The translations under genes were made by a program, and so were the position numbers. A DNA stretch of 64,000 nucleotides from Pyrenophora tritici-repentis. Lineage: Eukaryota; Ascomycota; Dothideomycetes; Pleosporales; Pleosporaceae. Shown here in pieces: positions 18,781 to 28,858 of the stretch (positions are counted from its first letter, which is position 1; every line of letters begins with the position of its first letter). Where the stretch lies: contig NC_089399.1 in NCBI RefSeq assembly GCF_003171515.1, positions 3,224,001 to 3,288,000 of the forward strand, read 5' to 3'. Under the pieces are notes generated by a model that was not told the origin of the DNA, did no database searches, and saw only the letters and a program-made list of their open reading frames with translations.

Positions 18781-20887
18781 ACGTGTCCGTGCGCGTGATG
18801 CGCGGATTCGCGTGATGCGCGGGGAACACCATATCCACTACTTCAAAAATGAAGCTATTAAGCCACGTATATAAGCTGTTATTATACGAATTTATAGAGG
18901 GGGAGTAATTAGATGCTTGCGATCAACTTGTACTATCTATATTTTGATGGGAGGTTGACGTTGCGGCCACGTGATGTGAGCTTTGATGGAGGAGCTGGAG
19001 GCTCTTCTTGAACTTGAGCACCAGCGCGAGCAGCCTCAACGCGTTTTTGACGCTTGTTGTTCGATGAGGTAGCTGCTGAAGCTCTCCTCTTTCCCTTTTG
19101 GGGTAGTTGTATAGCTTTAGCAGCGTCTCTCTCCTCCTTCTGGCGCGCGCGTTCAGCTGCTTTCTCAGCTCGCTCAAGCTCCCTCATCTCCTTGAGTCTC
19201 TGCCTCTCCACACGCCTCTCCTCGAGCTCATCTTGACGCTGCAGTCGAGCCTCCTCGCGCTGCTTCTTGGACCGTGCTTTTTGGAGTTTCTCCTCCGTCT
19301 CATCTCGCTCCCGTACTGCTTCTCTAGCTCGAGCCTCACGCAGCTTGCGAGGAGACCAGAAGACAGAGCCACCGTGATACTCCTGGCGCTGTTGAAGGTC
19401 AAGAGCTTTGCCCTTCTTCCTGTGCTTCTTTTTATGTTGAAGAGCCTCCTTTAAGCCCTCGTTCTCATGCTTTAAAAGCTCATAGTGCACAGAGAGATGG
19501 TGAACGCTTGAGCGCAGCTTTCTTGCCTCATACTGATGGCTATCATTAACAGCAGCTCGTACTAGCCGATCGAGCTTTCTCCAGTCATGATCAGAGAGCC
19601 CTGACGATGAGCTTCTCTCAGCTTCTGGCGTGCTAGCAAATCTACGAAGGATAACGTTGGCATCCATCGGCCAGATCCCAGTGGCTTCGAAGGCCTTCAA
19701 TATGAGGCTCTCTGTGAAGGAGGATATCCAGGCGCTCCAGAAGAGCGGGAAGAAGTCCCCTTTCTTGATTGGAATAAGGCCTTGAGCCTTATGGAGATGG
19801 TTAGTGAGCTCGTTAGAGTAGGCTTGAGAGAGTGGCTTGAACAGCACTACATCTAGCGGCTGGAGCGTATGGGTCGAATGGGGAGGAAGGATCATGAGGA
19901 GGATCCTATGGCGATCGCAGTACTTAATAAACTCCATCGTGAGGTGAGATCCATGGCCATCAAGGATGAGCAATCTCCATCTACCTGATCGTTGCTTTGT
20001 AGAGCGATCAAACACCTGCTCCAGCCAAGCTAGGCCTACGTTATCATTTGACCAGCCTGTTGGAGATGATGAGACAAAGACCTCATGTTCTCCTGCCTTG
20101 ATATCTTCTACCCAACTCGATCGTATAGCTCCATTTTTAGCTGCGTAGATAAGGGCTGGAGGCAGCGAGCTCCCATCAGCGCAGCAGCAGGCCAGGACTG
20201 TCAGAAACTCGCGTGATCCATCCTGGAGAGATGCTCGAACCTCCTTCTTCTCCCATTGACGCCTGCTGAATATCCTCTTACTTCTGCCTATCAAGCCAAT
20301 TAAGAAGCCCTTCTCATCCATATTGTATATATCTCGAGCCTCTAGGTGATATTCGGTGATCTTTCGATGCAGCAGCTCGAAGTAGAGTCTATACTTTGAC
20401 TCAGAATCAGCCAGGTGGCGCGTACGATCCATGGCGCTGGTCCACTTTGAGATGAGATGGATCTCGTGTCGGTTGATGAAGCGAGTAACCCAGCTCTCGC
20501 TGAGCTGCTGATGGGCTACTTCTGATGAGAAATTCCTGATCATCTCTCGTGTAGGAGGAATGCCTCGCTTTGTGAGCTTTTCGATATATCTCACAAGCTC
20601 TAGCTCTTGTTGTGGGTTGAGTTTCTGCTGGTTGAAGTTCTTGTCTCTTTCTGAGCTTGTCTGGCCCTGGTGCCTTCGGGTCAACGTAGATCTCACAACA
20701 CCATGCTTAGCAGCAATTTTAGTATACGAGAACTGTTCTCCTGGCTCTAGATTTTCAATATCTTCAATCGCAGCTTGAATTGGGTCCATATTGGTGGAGT
20801 TAACGTGTGTTGAAGGTGAAGGGGTTTGACGTGTTTTGGTGTTCCCCGCGCATCACGCGAATCCGCGCATCACGCGCACGGACACGT
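18781..20887 (-). mobile_element. Complete pogo-type element nested in the mariner element
   Basis: 51-bp perfect terminal inverted repeats (18781-18831 and 20837-20887) begin ACGTGTCCGTG. TA target duplications lie at 18779-18780 and 20888-20889. Each inverted repeat contains two direct copies of CGCGTGATGCGCGG (left copies 18792-18805 and 18809-18822). The single gene is intact. The nesting order shows that pogo arrived after the mariner element. Confidence 0.95.
18933..20789 (-). CDS. pogo/Fot-type transposase, DD35D
   Basis: 618 residues. The start MDPIQAAIEDIENLEPG is followed by a psq-type helix-turn-helix (FSYTKIAAKHGVVRSTLTRRHQG). Next comes a CENP-B-like DNA-binding region with PQQELELVRYIEKLTKRGIPP and SESWVTRFINRH. 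The DDE_1 catalytic core shows YNMDEKGF, LLILDGHGSH and LQPLDVVLFKP, with 35 residues between the last two Asp. The C-terminal 200 residues are highly charged and probably coiled, and end in a KRRASAATSSNNKRQKR nuclear signal. It is intact and spans nearly the whole element. It belongs to the same family as the decayed copy at 22842, whose first residues read MDPIQAAIKELESHEPG. Confidence 0.95.
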   Translation of the reverse strand: MDPIQAAIEDIENLEPGEQFSYTKIAAKHGVVRSTLTRRHQGQTSSERDKNFNQQKLNPQQELELVRYIEKLTKRGIPPTREMIRNFSSEVAHQQLSESWVTRFINRHEIHLISKWTSAMDRTRHLADSESKYRLYFELLHRKITEYHLEARDIYNMDEKGFLIGLIGRSKRIFSRRQWEKKEVRASLQDGSREFLTVLACCCADGSSLPPALIYAAKNGAIRSSWVEDIKAGEHEVFVSSSPTGWSNDNVGLAWLEQVFDRSTKQRSGRWRLLILDGHGSHLTMEFIKYCDRHRILLMILPPHSTHTLQPLDVVLFKPLSQAYSNELTNHLHKAQGLIPIKKGDFFPLFWSAWISSFTESLILKAFEATGIWPMDANVILRRFASTPEAERSSSSGLSDHDWRKLDRLVRAAVNDSHQYEARKLRSSVHHLSVHYELLKHENEGLKEALQHKKKHRKKGKALDLQQRQEYHGGSVFWSPRKLREARAREAVRERDETEEKLQKARSKKQREEARLQRQDELEERRVERQRLKEMRELERAEKAAERARQKEERDAAKAIQLPQKGKRRASAATSSNNKRQKRVEAARAGAQVQEEPPAPPSKLTSRGRNVNLPSKYR

Positions 20888-20934
20888 TAGCGGGCACGGG
20901 CCGCTGTCACCAAAAACGCTCAGGCCACTAAGCT

Positions 20935-22629
20935 TCAAGCATTCTCGCCATCATCCTCCACAACACTGCTAGACGGTTCAACCACCAATTTCTTGCGCGC
21001 AATCTCTTCTCTTTTCTTACAACGTTCGACTCGTCTCCAGTTACGATCTGTGAGACCCTGGTACCCAGCTTGCCATTCTTTTGCAGTGTTTTGTAGCGTG
21101 AAAAACCAGCCAGGAGGCTGCTTGAAATGCTGCGTCCACAACTTCAAGATATCACCAGATGGCTGCATCAAGAGGTTGATATCCATAGCTCCGTCAATAA
21201 CAAGAGTCTTATAAAGCTCGTTAATGTCCTCTCCAACTGTAGGAAATTTTAACTTAAGGTAGTTAAAGAAATTACTAGTATGCTCGTTAATCTCCTGCTC
21301 ATGATCATATCGGATAGGCGCCCACTGAGATGCACTAGATACCTCAGCTCTTGTTATCGTTGGTGCAGCTGCCTGCAAGTTAGACTCCTGTTGAGGTTGC
21401 CTGTTCATCCGCTCAAGCTGTCCAACGATGAGCAGTTTTGTTAAGCTTTTGATATCATCGTCGCCATCTCCAGCCGCCCGCAACTTGCGCGTTTTCTCAT
21501 GCACCCGCAGGTCCTTTGCTCTCAAAATTGCAAGCCGTACATCATCAGATGGCTCATCGTACGTTGCCCTTCTCGCTGTAATTGCTCTTGCCCACATGGA
21601 GATAATGTTGCCGTTGACAAAGAGGTGATCTTCGAAGCGCGCTGGCTGCCTCGCTGTTGGCGCCATCCAGCAGCAATAAGGATAGTTCTCGCAATGGGTA
21701 TCTGTACAGCGCCATCTATCCCGGATAGCAATAGCATGCCCGCTACCTGCTTGTTCAGCTGCTATTACACCAGCAAGCCCCTCCTCTTGAATCACCGTTG
21801 CGGTGCGTCGACGAGGACCGTCGACAACCGTTGGCAACGGCTGCTGCTCCCCTGGAATTTCAGCCAAGATGAGCTCGAAATCGACGTTTACTGGCTCGCT
21901 GACATAGTTATCAACCTCTACAACAAGGCGCTGAAAGCTATTCCACGTTGCATCAACACCTCGCCGCAATCGCTTTATCGCGCGCTCGCGTTTGGCCTGC
22001 TTAGCTGGGTAAACAACAGTGCAAACAGATGAGATCTTCGCTCTTTTTGGCCGTAATTCTGCAACAACGTCATCTACCCACTGCCATAGGTCGTCGAAAT
22101 GCAGCGAGTACAGCCGTACGCCGTGCTCGCTATCGGCAGCTTCAGGAATAAAGTGTTTCTCCATATCACCACCAAGGCAAGCCCTCCACCTAACGCGCAG
22201 TACAGGATTAACCTCATCCTCTAGCGCTTGCGATGAGCGAGGCAGCCATGGAGTGCCTTCTTGACGTCGGTACGCTGGCTCTCCCTCATCCTCAACACTA
22301 CCGGCAGCGCCCTTAGCAGCGATCTCATCCTCATCCTCAGGCAGCGGATCGCCATCTCCATCCTCGAAAGTATCCTCATCCTCGCCAACGATATCTTCAG
22401 CTTGCGCGGAGGCAGCTGTTTGGGTGGCTTGCAGCTCAGGCTCGGACAACGGGCTTTGACGGCGCGGCGGGGCAGTCGCTGGAGGCGACGGCAGCGCCTC
22501 ACGGCGGACACGTTTAGGCGTTAAATGGGTAGGATTTTGTCTAGTTGCTGGCGCTCTACGCTTCTGGGAGGACGGGTTAACGCCTTGATCGAATGGCTGC
22601 TTCGGCTTACGCTGGCGCTTGGGCGGCAT
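20935..22629 (-). CDS. Accessory protein of the two-ORF mariner element, function unknown
   Basis: 564 residues from ATG 22627-22629 (MPPKRQRKPKQPF); an in-frame ATG 14 codons upstream is an alternative. The order is a basic Pro-rich N-terminus with KRQRK and KRVRRE nuclear signals, then a long Glu/Asp run, then a folded region with LHFDDLWQWVDDVVAELRPKRA. A Cys/His-rich stretch, WRCTDTHCENYPYCCW, could bind zinc. It continues with ARFEDHLFVNGNIISMWARA, and the C-terminal part has PPGWFFTLQNTAKEWQAGY. The frame is intact despite its location in a transposon and stays inside the terminal repeats, so it moves with the transposase. No family was recognised. Plausible roles, as inference only, are DNA binding at the ends, host interaction or silencing escape. 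A captured host gene is the main alternative. Confidence 0.8.
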   Translation of the reverse strand: MPPKRQRKPKQPFDQGVNPSSQKRRAPATRQNPTHLTPKRVRREALPSPPATAPPRRQSPLSEPELQATQTAASAQAEDIVGEDEDTFEDGDGDPLPEDEDEIAAKGAAGSVEDEGEPAYRRQEGTPWLPRSSQALEDEVNPVLRVRWRACLGGDMEKHFIPEAADSEHGVRLYSLHFDDLWQWVDDVVAELRPKRAKISSVCTVVYPAKQAKRERAIKRLRRGVDATWNSFQRLVVEVDNYVSEPVNVDFELILAEIPGEQQPLPTVVDGPRRRTATVIQEEGLAGVIAAEQAGSGHAIAIRDRWRCTDTHCENYPYCCWMAPTARQPARFEDHLFVNGNIISMWARAITARRATYDEPSDDVRLAILRAKDLRVHEKTRKLRAAGDGDDDIKSLTKLLIVGQLERMNRQPQQESNLQAAAPTITRAEVSSASQWAPIRYDHEQEINEHTSNFFNYLKLKFPTVGEDINELYKTLVIDGAMDINLLMQPSGDILKLWTQHFKQPPGWFFTLQNTAKEWQAGYQGLTDRNWRRVERCKKREEIARKKLVVEPSSSVVEDDGENA

Positions 22630-22841
22630 CCCAACAGCAGCTAGATTGAGCTCGCAACAAGCTCCACACAAACAAAACGCTATACACGAACGATTTAGAG
22701 TACAGGACTAGCTTCATGGGCTTCTGGAGGTGGGAAACGGCTGCTGCATTAATTTACTAACAAATTACTATGGGAGTTGATGTTCTTGGGCACCAAGCTA
22801 ACCAGATCCAGGCGGCTCAAGGTATTTCGAAAACCACAATA

Positions 22842-23959
22842 ACGTGCCCGTGCGCGCAACGCCCGGATTCGCGCAACGCCCCGCCCAGCACCAAAACGTC
22901 AAATCAATACTGAACTTCAACGCGGTACAACTCTATCAATATGGACCCGATTCAAGCAGCAATTAAAGAATTAGAATCGCACGAGCCAGGAAGTCGACTC
23001 TCATATACAAAACTTGCAGCTAAATATAATATCGATCGATCAACGCTCAGTCGAAGACACCAAGGCCTTCAGGCCCCGCGTGAGACCTAGGCATCTCATC
23101 AGCTTAAACTTAGCCCACAATAAGAGCTAGAGCTTGTACGATATATTAAAGGCCTTACTAAGCGAGGCCTTCCTCCTACGCAAGAGATAATTAAGAATTT
23201 CTTATCCGAAGTAGCCCATCAGCAGTGTAACGGGCGTGAGTCTATAAGACTAGCGGCACGACTACATGCGCCACACATACGCAAAAGGCATGCACAAGTT
23301 GAATCAACGCGATTCAGCTTGCATAGTCGATATTTATGTAGGAGGCATGACTGCGCTGCTCTCTCTCAGCGTACAGGTAGGCATACATGGGTCTAGCCCA
23401 TCACAGCTCGTACGCTGAGCAACGTACGTGAGCTTAAGTCTCAGTTAAGTCTAATACGTAAGCGTGTGCGCCAGCATAAGAGCTTATTACTAGCTTTAAT
23501 TATTAAGGCGATTAACTAGCTTAATAAGGGAGCTAAGGTGATAATGCTCTCCGCTAAGCTGATGCGTGATCGGATCACCAGCCTTGAGAGAGCCAACGAG
23601 GCAGCAACAAAGCGTAGGCAGCGTAAAAAGAAGCGAATACAAAGGCAGGGGACCTTAAGAAAGGGAGAGGGAGAGGATATACTAGCTCAAAATGAGGCTG
23701 ACGAGCAGATTACTCATAAAGAGCGTCAAGGAGGAGCGCAATTAGGCTTTAGCTAGCGCGCTCAAAGGCGCTGCAGTAGATGTAAAGAGACTAGGTATAA
23801 CTTACGTACGTGCGAAAAGAATAGTTAGATACTAATATATCCACTCTCTAAATATCTATAGTTCATATAATCGCGTTATAAAGTTATATCGCTTTGAAGA
23901 TGCGAAAGTTAGTGGGGTGACCGACTCGCTTGTCTGACCGACTCGCTTATCCAACACGT
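22842..23959 (+). mobile_element. Decayed mosaic of pogo-type elements
   Basis: The left part begins ACGTGCCCGTGCGCG, with two copies of GCGCAACGCCC. It carries a broken transposase N-terminus (22941 onwards: MDPIQAAIKELESHEPG, YTKLAAKYN, SEVAHQQ) with several in-frame TAG/TAA codons. Similarity to the intact pogo stops near 23230. The right part (23530-23830) matches the C-terminus of a different pogo transposase, with LERANEAATKRRQRKKKR and a C-x2-C...C zinc-knuckle remnant (RRCSRCKETRYNLRTC). The right end CAACACGT|TA (23956-23961) shares only ACGTG with the left end. So two different elements appear fused, with unidentified sequence (23230-23530) between them. Nonsense changes are mostly of the CpA-to-TpA type. 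Confidence 0.7.
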
Positions 23960-23961
23960 TA

Positions 23962-24568
23962 TGGAGAATCAAGTCTTTGTTTTCATCAATGAAGCTATCA
24001 AACTCTTGAAAATGGATTTTTCCTGTGAGGGATAGCTCGTTGGGCGATGTGCCTGGTTAGACTAACAAGCTTAGCATGTCATTCGGCTCTCATAGCGCTC
24101 AAACCATACAAGCTTCCGAGACCGCCATTCCAAGCTTCCCATCTCTGAACTCATGGCTGTCTCTTAATATAGACCTGTCATTCTTCTGTCGTTTCTGTTC
24201 AACAGTTTTCACAATTTCTGCGCTCTACATCACCCACTATAATCAAAGAGCATGACTAGAGAGAACAGCTGGTCGTGAACTGACTTGATTCAATCATTAT
24301 ACAAATCCCGGAACGCGTCATGGAAATTTAAAGATCCCTAACTGGATGCAAACAGTGAGAAATTGCACAAAGTCTACCATACCACGTTCCTCAAGTAGCT
24401 ATTAAATCACTCTACATCCCCTATGCTGCACTTGGACTTTCCACATGCTGCCGATCGCTTGTTGGATTTCATATCTTACGTCTCTTCGACTCTAATGAGG
24501 CTCTGTCGCAGCTCATCCAATTCGGTGCGCTGGATTGAGTGCGCCCTATCAGCTTCATGTAAGATGTT
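23962..24568. other. Intergenic stretch, no gene seen
   Basis: A/T-moderate sequence between the pogo mosaic and the 3' end of A2; no open frame with recognisable content. Confidence 0.5.
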
Positions 24569-26326
24569 CTACAACCGATTCAGTTCTGTGCGCTGCGTCG
24601 AAGTGCAATTCTCTGATCCAACCCCCGCCAACGTGCTCTTATAGGTGTTGTAAATTTTCCTGGCTTCGAACAAGTCGAACTCAGTCATTGCAGTCTTTAT
24701 ATATGTGTTCTTGTGAGATAGACGCAGTTCATCCATGGCGGTAGCCCCAAGCGACAACGCCGTATACTCTATAGTGGAACGCACTGGGGTATCATCATCT
24801 TCGATATCTAGCAGTGTCCATTCTTCGGCCTCTTCTACGTTCTTACGTGAAATGCTCTCAGCCTCTGGAATCATCTTGGATGCCCGGGAAATGGGTCTCG
24901 GGGGTGGCAACGTGCCATCTTTTGGCTTTTTCGAAACCAATGGGATACTTGCTTCGATCGTCTCTTGGTCATCATCGACAATACTTCACCGTGAAGAATA
25001 CAACGTCATATCCCCATCAATACCGATAGCGTCGGGTCCTTGCGATGGGTAGGTCCCATAAGCTATATGATCCTGGAGTGTTTGCGCTGAGGCTTCATGA
25101 CCAAGTGTGATCTGGCCGGCTGACGGGCCGGTACTCCTCCTGTTTGCTCGGTTCTCGTGGATGCCTGCAGAGGTTATAACAGGACTTGCTATTCCGTAAC
25201 CACTCAGAGGGGCTACAGTAGCCGATGATTCGAACGGAGATGTAGCCTTTGCGATGGTCGATCCGACTACGTGGCGTATATCATCAAGGTGATCTGTCGG
25301 CGGCCCCTGATATGTCGTTAAAAGAGTGCGTACCTGTTTGTTCAGGGCATTGCCAATGCGATTGTTGATAAATGTTCGAGTTGATTCTTGGTCAAGCTGG
25401 CCGAATATCGATACGCCCTGGGTAGCCTTGATTGTTCGAATGTCATTGAGGTTGATCGAGGAGACCCTATCACCTGCTTGAGAATCTCTACACCAAGCTG
25501 CGTAAACGACTGGAAGACCATGCTTGTTCTTGTTGTTTTGAAAATCGTGATACATCACCCTTAGATGATCTGCCACCTATTCTTGGATCAAGAATTTGTC
25601 GCCTTTGCCTGCGTAACTAGTCATCCTCCGGTCCCGAAAGCTTAGTGTATCGGCGTCAATAATCCCTACAACAAAAGGCGCAGTTTTCAAACAATAAAGA
25701 CCATCGGGTGTGGGAAGATAGTCTTTATGGGTAGCATGAGCGCTTGAATTCGTTGTCTTCTCAGCCGTGACCTCCCATATCATGGAGCTAGGCTGCACCT
25801 GCTTAAACTCCGATAAGGGGATGGGGTTTTTGATATTCGTCCAATTCGGGCCTGCATTCCGAGCCACAATGGCTTTCATGGTACAATCATTTCCGGTCGT
25901 GCTGGGGTGCCCAAGTGCAGGCGAGTGACCAATCGAAGGTTGCTGTGATTGCTTTCTACGATGATTCTGTAGGCCACCACTGCGATTGTCTAGCATATTG
26001 GTCGTAGTGCTAATGGAATTCGTGCTTGTGGAAGTGTATGTAGCATTTTTGGGTGCTCGTACACGATGGTTCCCAAGCATTGGGTTAGGGTCCTCGACAG
26101 CGACAGCCTGGTTTTTGTCTTCGTACGAAGATCTGGCGTGATTCGCTAGAGTGAGCACGAAACGATTGCCGAGCATAGTATGAACATAATCGGCGGTGTC
26201 ATCGTCAGGCGCAGCGCTGTTACTGGGCTGAGGCTGTTGTTTTCGACGCTTCCTTCGTTGACTGTGGTCATTCCAGTCGTTCTTCCGCTTGTTTCCTTAA
26301 CTGGCACCATACTGGCCCCTAGACAT
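24569..26326 (-). pseudogene. Module gene A, copy 2 (A2): same family as A1, three in-frame stops
   Basis: One frame of 586 codons from ATG 26326 to 24569, interrupted by TAA (26297-26299), TAG (25577-25579) and TGA (24986-24988). It has the same plan as A1: a basic N-terminus (RRKRRKQQ), an acidic DDDT stretch, then YVHTMLGNRF matching YTHQQFGNNIF of A1. The shared core includes EKTTN, DYLPTPDG, KTAPF, SFRDRRMT, GKGD, LRVMY, NLNDIRTI and GQLDQES. Across the RMT-to-LRVMY interval A1 and A2 align without gaps, and their TAG codons fall at adjacent codons. The last part is helical (MDELRLSHKN). No intron corresponding to that of A1 is needed. Function unknown. It is divergent from B2, 562 bp away. 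Three different stops make decay more likely here than in A1. Confidence 0.68.
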
Positions 26327-26888
26327 TTCGGGCGGTAAATCTGAGACCTTCTATATCTATGCAAAACGTTAGATAGATCAGAAGAAACACATTCTATTCC
26401 ACAGTAGTGAGATCATACCAACGTAGTGTGCCAACGAAAGACCCTCCAAGGTATCGATGAGTCAGGAGTTGAAACAGTTCTGTGTGGTGGATTTCTGATG
26501 AATGATCACATCAATGCAATGTTGTTGTAGAAAATGGTTAATAGTACCGAAGGAAGAATAGGTGCGATCGATCATATGCGTAGGGGTTGGGGCCAGACAG
26601 CGATCGCATTGGCGGTCTGAGTGCCTGCGATAGTGGCTCCTCTTCTGCTTGCTGGACTTTTTTGCAATTGTTTCTGGTCGCATCTACGATCTGTTCAGCT
26701 GTTATTACTGTTGTGGTGGTCATTGAGTCTGCTAGCGTGGCTGAAATTCTGTACAATAGGCAGTCATAGTTCTTTCATTTCAAAAAGCGCAGACGTGGCG
26801 ATAACACTCTGATTCATTCTTCCTCCTTCCACTACTATTTCGCAGCGTACGATCAACTGCTTATAATTGAAACCATCAGCGCAGGAAA
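26327..26888. promoter_or_regulatory. Shared intergenic region of the A2/B2 divergent pair
   Basis: 562 bp between the start codons, similar in length to the 591 bp of copy 1. No other gene lies between them. Confidence 0.45.
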
Positions 26889-28858
26889 ATGCACACAGCA
26901 GGCTCACGCACGCGTGTCTGTACAGACATGATGCCCACCGATACGATTTGCTACAACGTCGCGATCGACACGCCCCGCCACAACTTTGTACCGCCCTACG
27001 ACCTCCTCGATCCAAATATAGAACCTCTCTACAACCATTTAACGCCACCTGCGTCGGAATCAATGCGCCTTGCTCGAAAGCGGCCGCATGATGATGTGTT
27101 TCCCGTATCGGAAGTGACTACCTGCGATGAACCTATTCCATCCGCCAAGCGCCCCAGGTTAAGCCGCTCAGAGGGCAGCCCAAGCATCGCTACTGATTCT
27201 GTGATGCGGGTTTTACAGCTGGGCGAAATGCAAATGCCCATCTCAAATCAGATAGTACCGTTGTCGAACGTAGCATCCACCGCCACTGCTTTTGTGTCAG
27301 CCGAAGAGCGATCCCCCAGCCGAGAACTCAGCGATGAACAGGATTCGATTAGAAAAGAGAAGCCGGACGCCTCTAGAATAACCGATGGTCAACGATAACC
27401 TCTTTCCCAGGATATCACAAGCCATCCACTCGTCTCCGAACAATCATTGAAGAAACCTCGGAAGATTTCGTTGTGGCAGACTAGAGATAAGGACGAGACC
27501 TGCAAGGACTGTTATACTACAGAATCCACAGCTGTGTTTGCGATCCCCAAAGACGGGAACAAGGTCATGGCATTTTTACCCACTCATCGCCTTATGCAGC
27601 TTTCGATGAATTGTGCAATGCTTCAGCGCGACTACAAAGAAGTTGAAAAAGACGCAAACGTGAACCTCGCAAAGCTCGAAAAGATAATCTGCGACCACCA
27701 AGCCCTTGTTCATAGTCGCAAGGCAAAGATAGCTGAACTTGAGCGTCTCCTGGTCGTTCCGGGACAGGTGCAGATGAGGTCCTGCTCTTGAAGCTCGAGG
27801 GACAGAAGGCCACTATGATTGCAGAAGAGGAAGAATTGCGAAAGGAGTGGCACATCCAGCTGGAGGGTCTCTCCGCCAGTTACAATGATTTGTTCACCAA
27901 AGCGGGCATTCTGCCAAACGATGATGATTACGACAGCGACGACGATTCAATCCTTGAGAATCAACTGGAGCCAGCAATTAGTAATGAAAAGGAGATGCCA
28001 TTCGAATCGATTTCCGATGATGCATCCCCAAACATGCGCATCGATTCACTGGTGGCCGACAAGCCAAAATGTGACAATCGAGTGGCAAACATATTGGCGG
28101 AAGGCCATGTTGATGTTCTAAGCACAACCGACGATAACAACAATGTCTCCAAGCTACTCAGTGAAGCTCAACTTCAATATCGAACTTATCTGGCGAAATT
28201 AGCGCTGCAAGACGCCCGGCAAGCCCACGACGTTCATCGAACCCGCTATAATCAGTTCTTCGCTCAATACGGTGCAAAGCACCCTGGACAAACCGTTGAC
28301 GAACTCGCAACATCATTTGGCCCAATCTTCTTGCGACGCGGCCAACAGCTTACAGGACCTTTGCGCGTCGCAGAGGATGCGTTAGCGGAGTTGGAGAAGT
28401 CTGCTATAGATCGTGGCTTCTACACGGTGACAGCAGATCAAGTCGATCCAGCTGTGAACCCCTACTTGGACGATGAAGAGCTTGCTGCTATCTGTGCTGG
28501 TCGCAACTACGATCATATCTGGAATTGGCTGGACGTAGAGGGGGGAATGGATCCCCCTGAGCCATGTCCAAGTGAAGCGCCTCAAACCCAGTCAACATAC
28601 TCTTGCGTAGGTCAAGACAACGTAGTGTGCCAACGATCTGGCCCCGGTGCTTCTACGGGATCAAGTTCCGAGAACACAGGTCCAGATGTCGCGTTGGTAT
28701 GCAGTGAGAGCGGTGCGGCTTCAAGGGTTGGGAAGCGCAAGTTCAAAGAGGAGATCGAGGTATGCGATAGCTTCAGTGTTATTGCTGAGGGTGATAAGAG
28801 GCAGAAGATTGACGCATGGAGATTGGAATCTTATCGTCGGCGGCCTACGATACTTTGA
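26889..28858 (+). pseudogene. Module gene B, copy 2 (B2): same family as B1, one TAA and one frameshift
   Basis: Starts at ATG 26889, or more likely at the ATG pair 26928/26931. The N-terminus is disordered with ARKRPHDDVF and AKRPRLSR nuclear-type signals; the HDDVF motif has a counterpart flanking the first TAG of B1. TAA at 27396-27398 interrupts the frame, which then continues to PGQVQ near 27775. There a one-base shift moves to the frame starting at 27788. The C-terminal part is uninterrupted to 28858. It carries HDVHRTRYNQFF, FGPIFLRRGQQL, AEDALAELEKSAID and WLDVEGGMDPPEPCP, the family signature shared with B1. The central region is a coiled coil (about 27600-27900). Function unknown. 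It lacks the Pro-Glu-Pro repeats of B1. Confidence 0.68.

Larger units (their letters stand above)
17342..22839 (+). mobile_element. Two-ORF Tc1/mariner element with a nested pogo element
   Basis: Imperfect terminal inverted repeats of about 90 bp (17342-17431 against 22750-22839) share CGAAATACCTTGAGCC, CTGGATCTGGTT and ATAGTAATTTGTTAGTAAAT. TA dinucleotides at 17340-17341 and 22840-22841 are the expected target duplication. Inside are two convergent genes, a Tc1/mariner transposase on the + strand (left) and a 564-residue accessory protein on the - strand (right). A pogo element (18781-20887) is inserted between them with its own TA duplication. Without it the element is about 3.39 kb, more than twice the size of a simple mariner. 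Both frames are intact, which implies recent activity. Confidence 0.85.
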
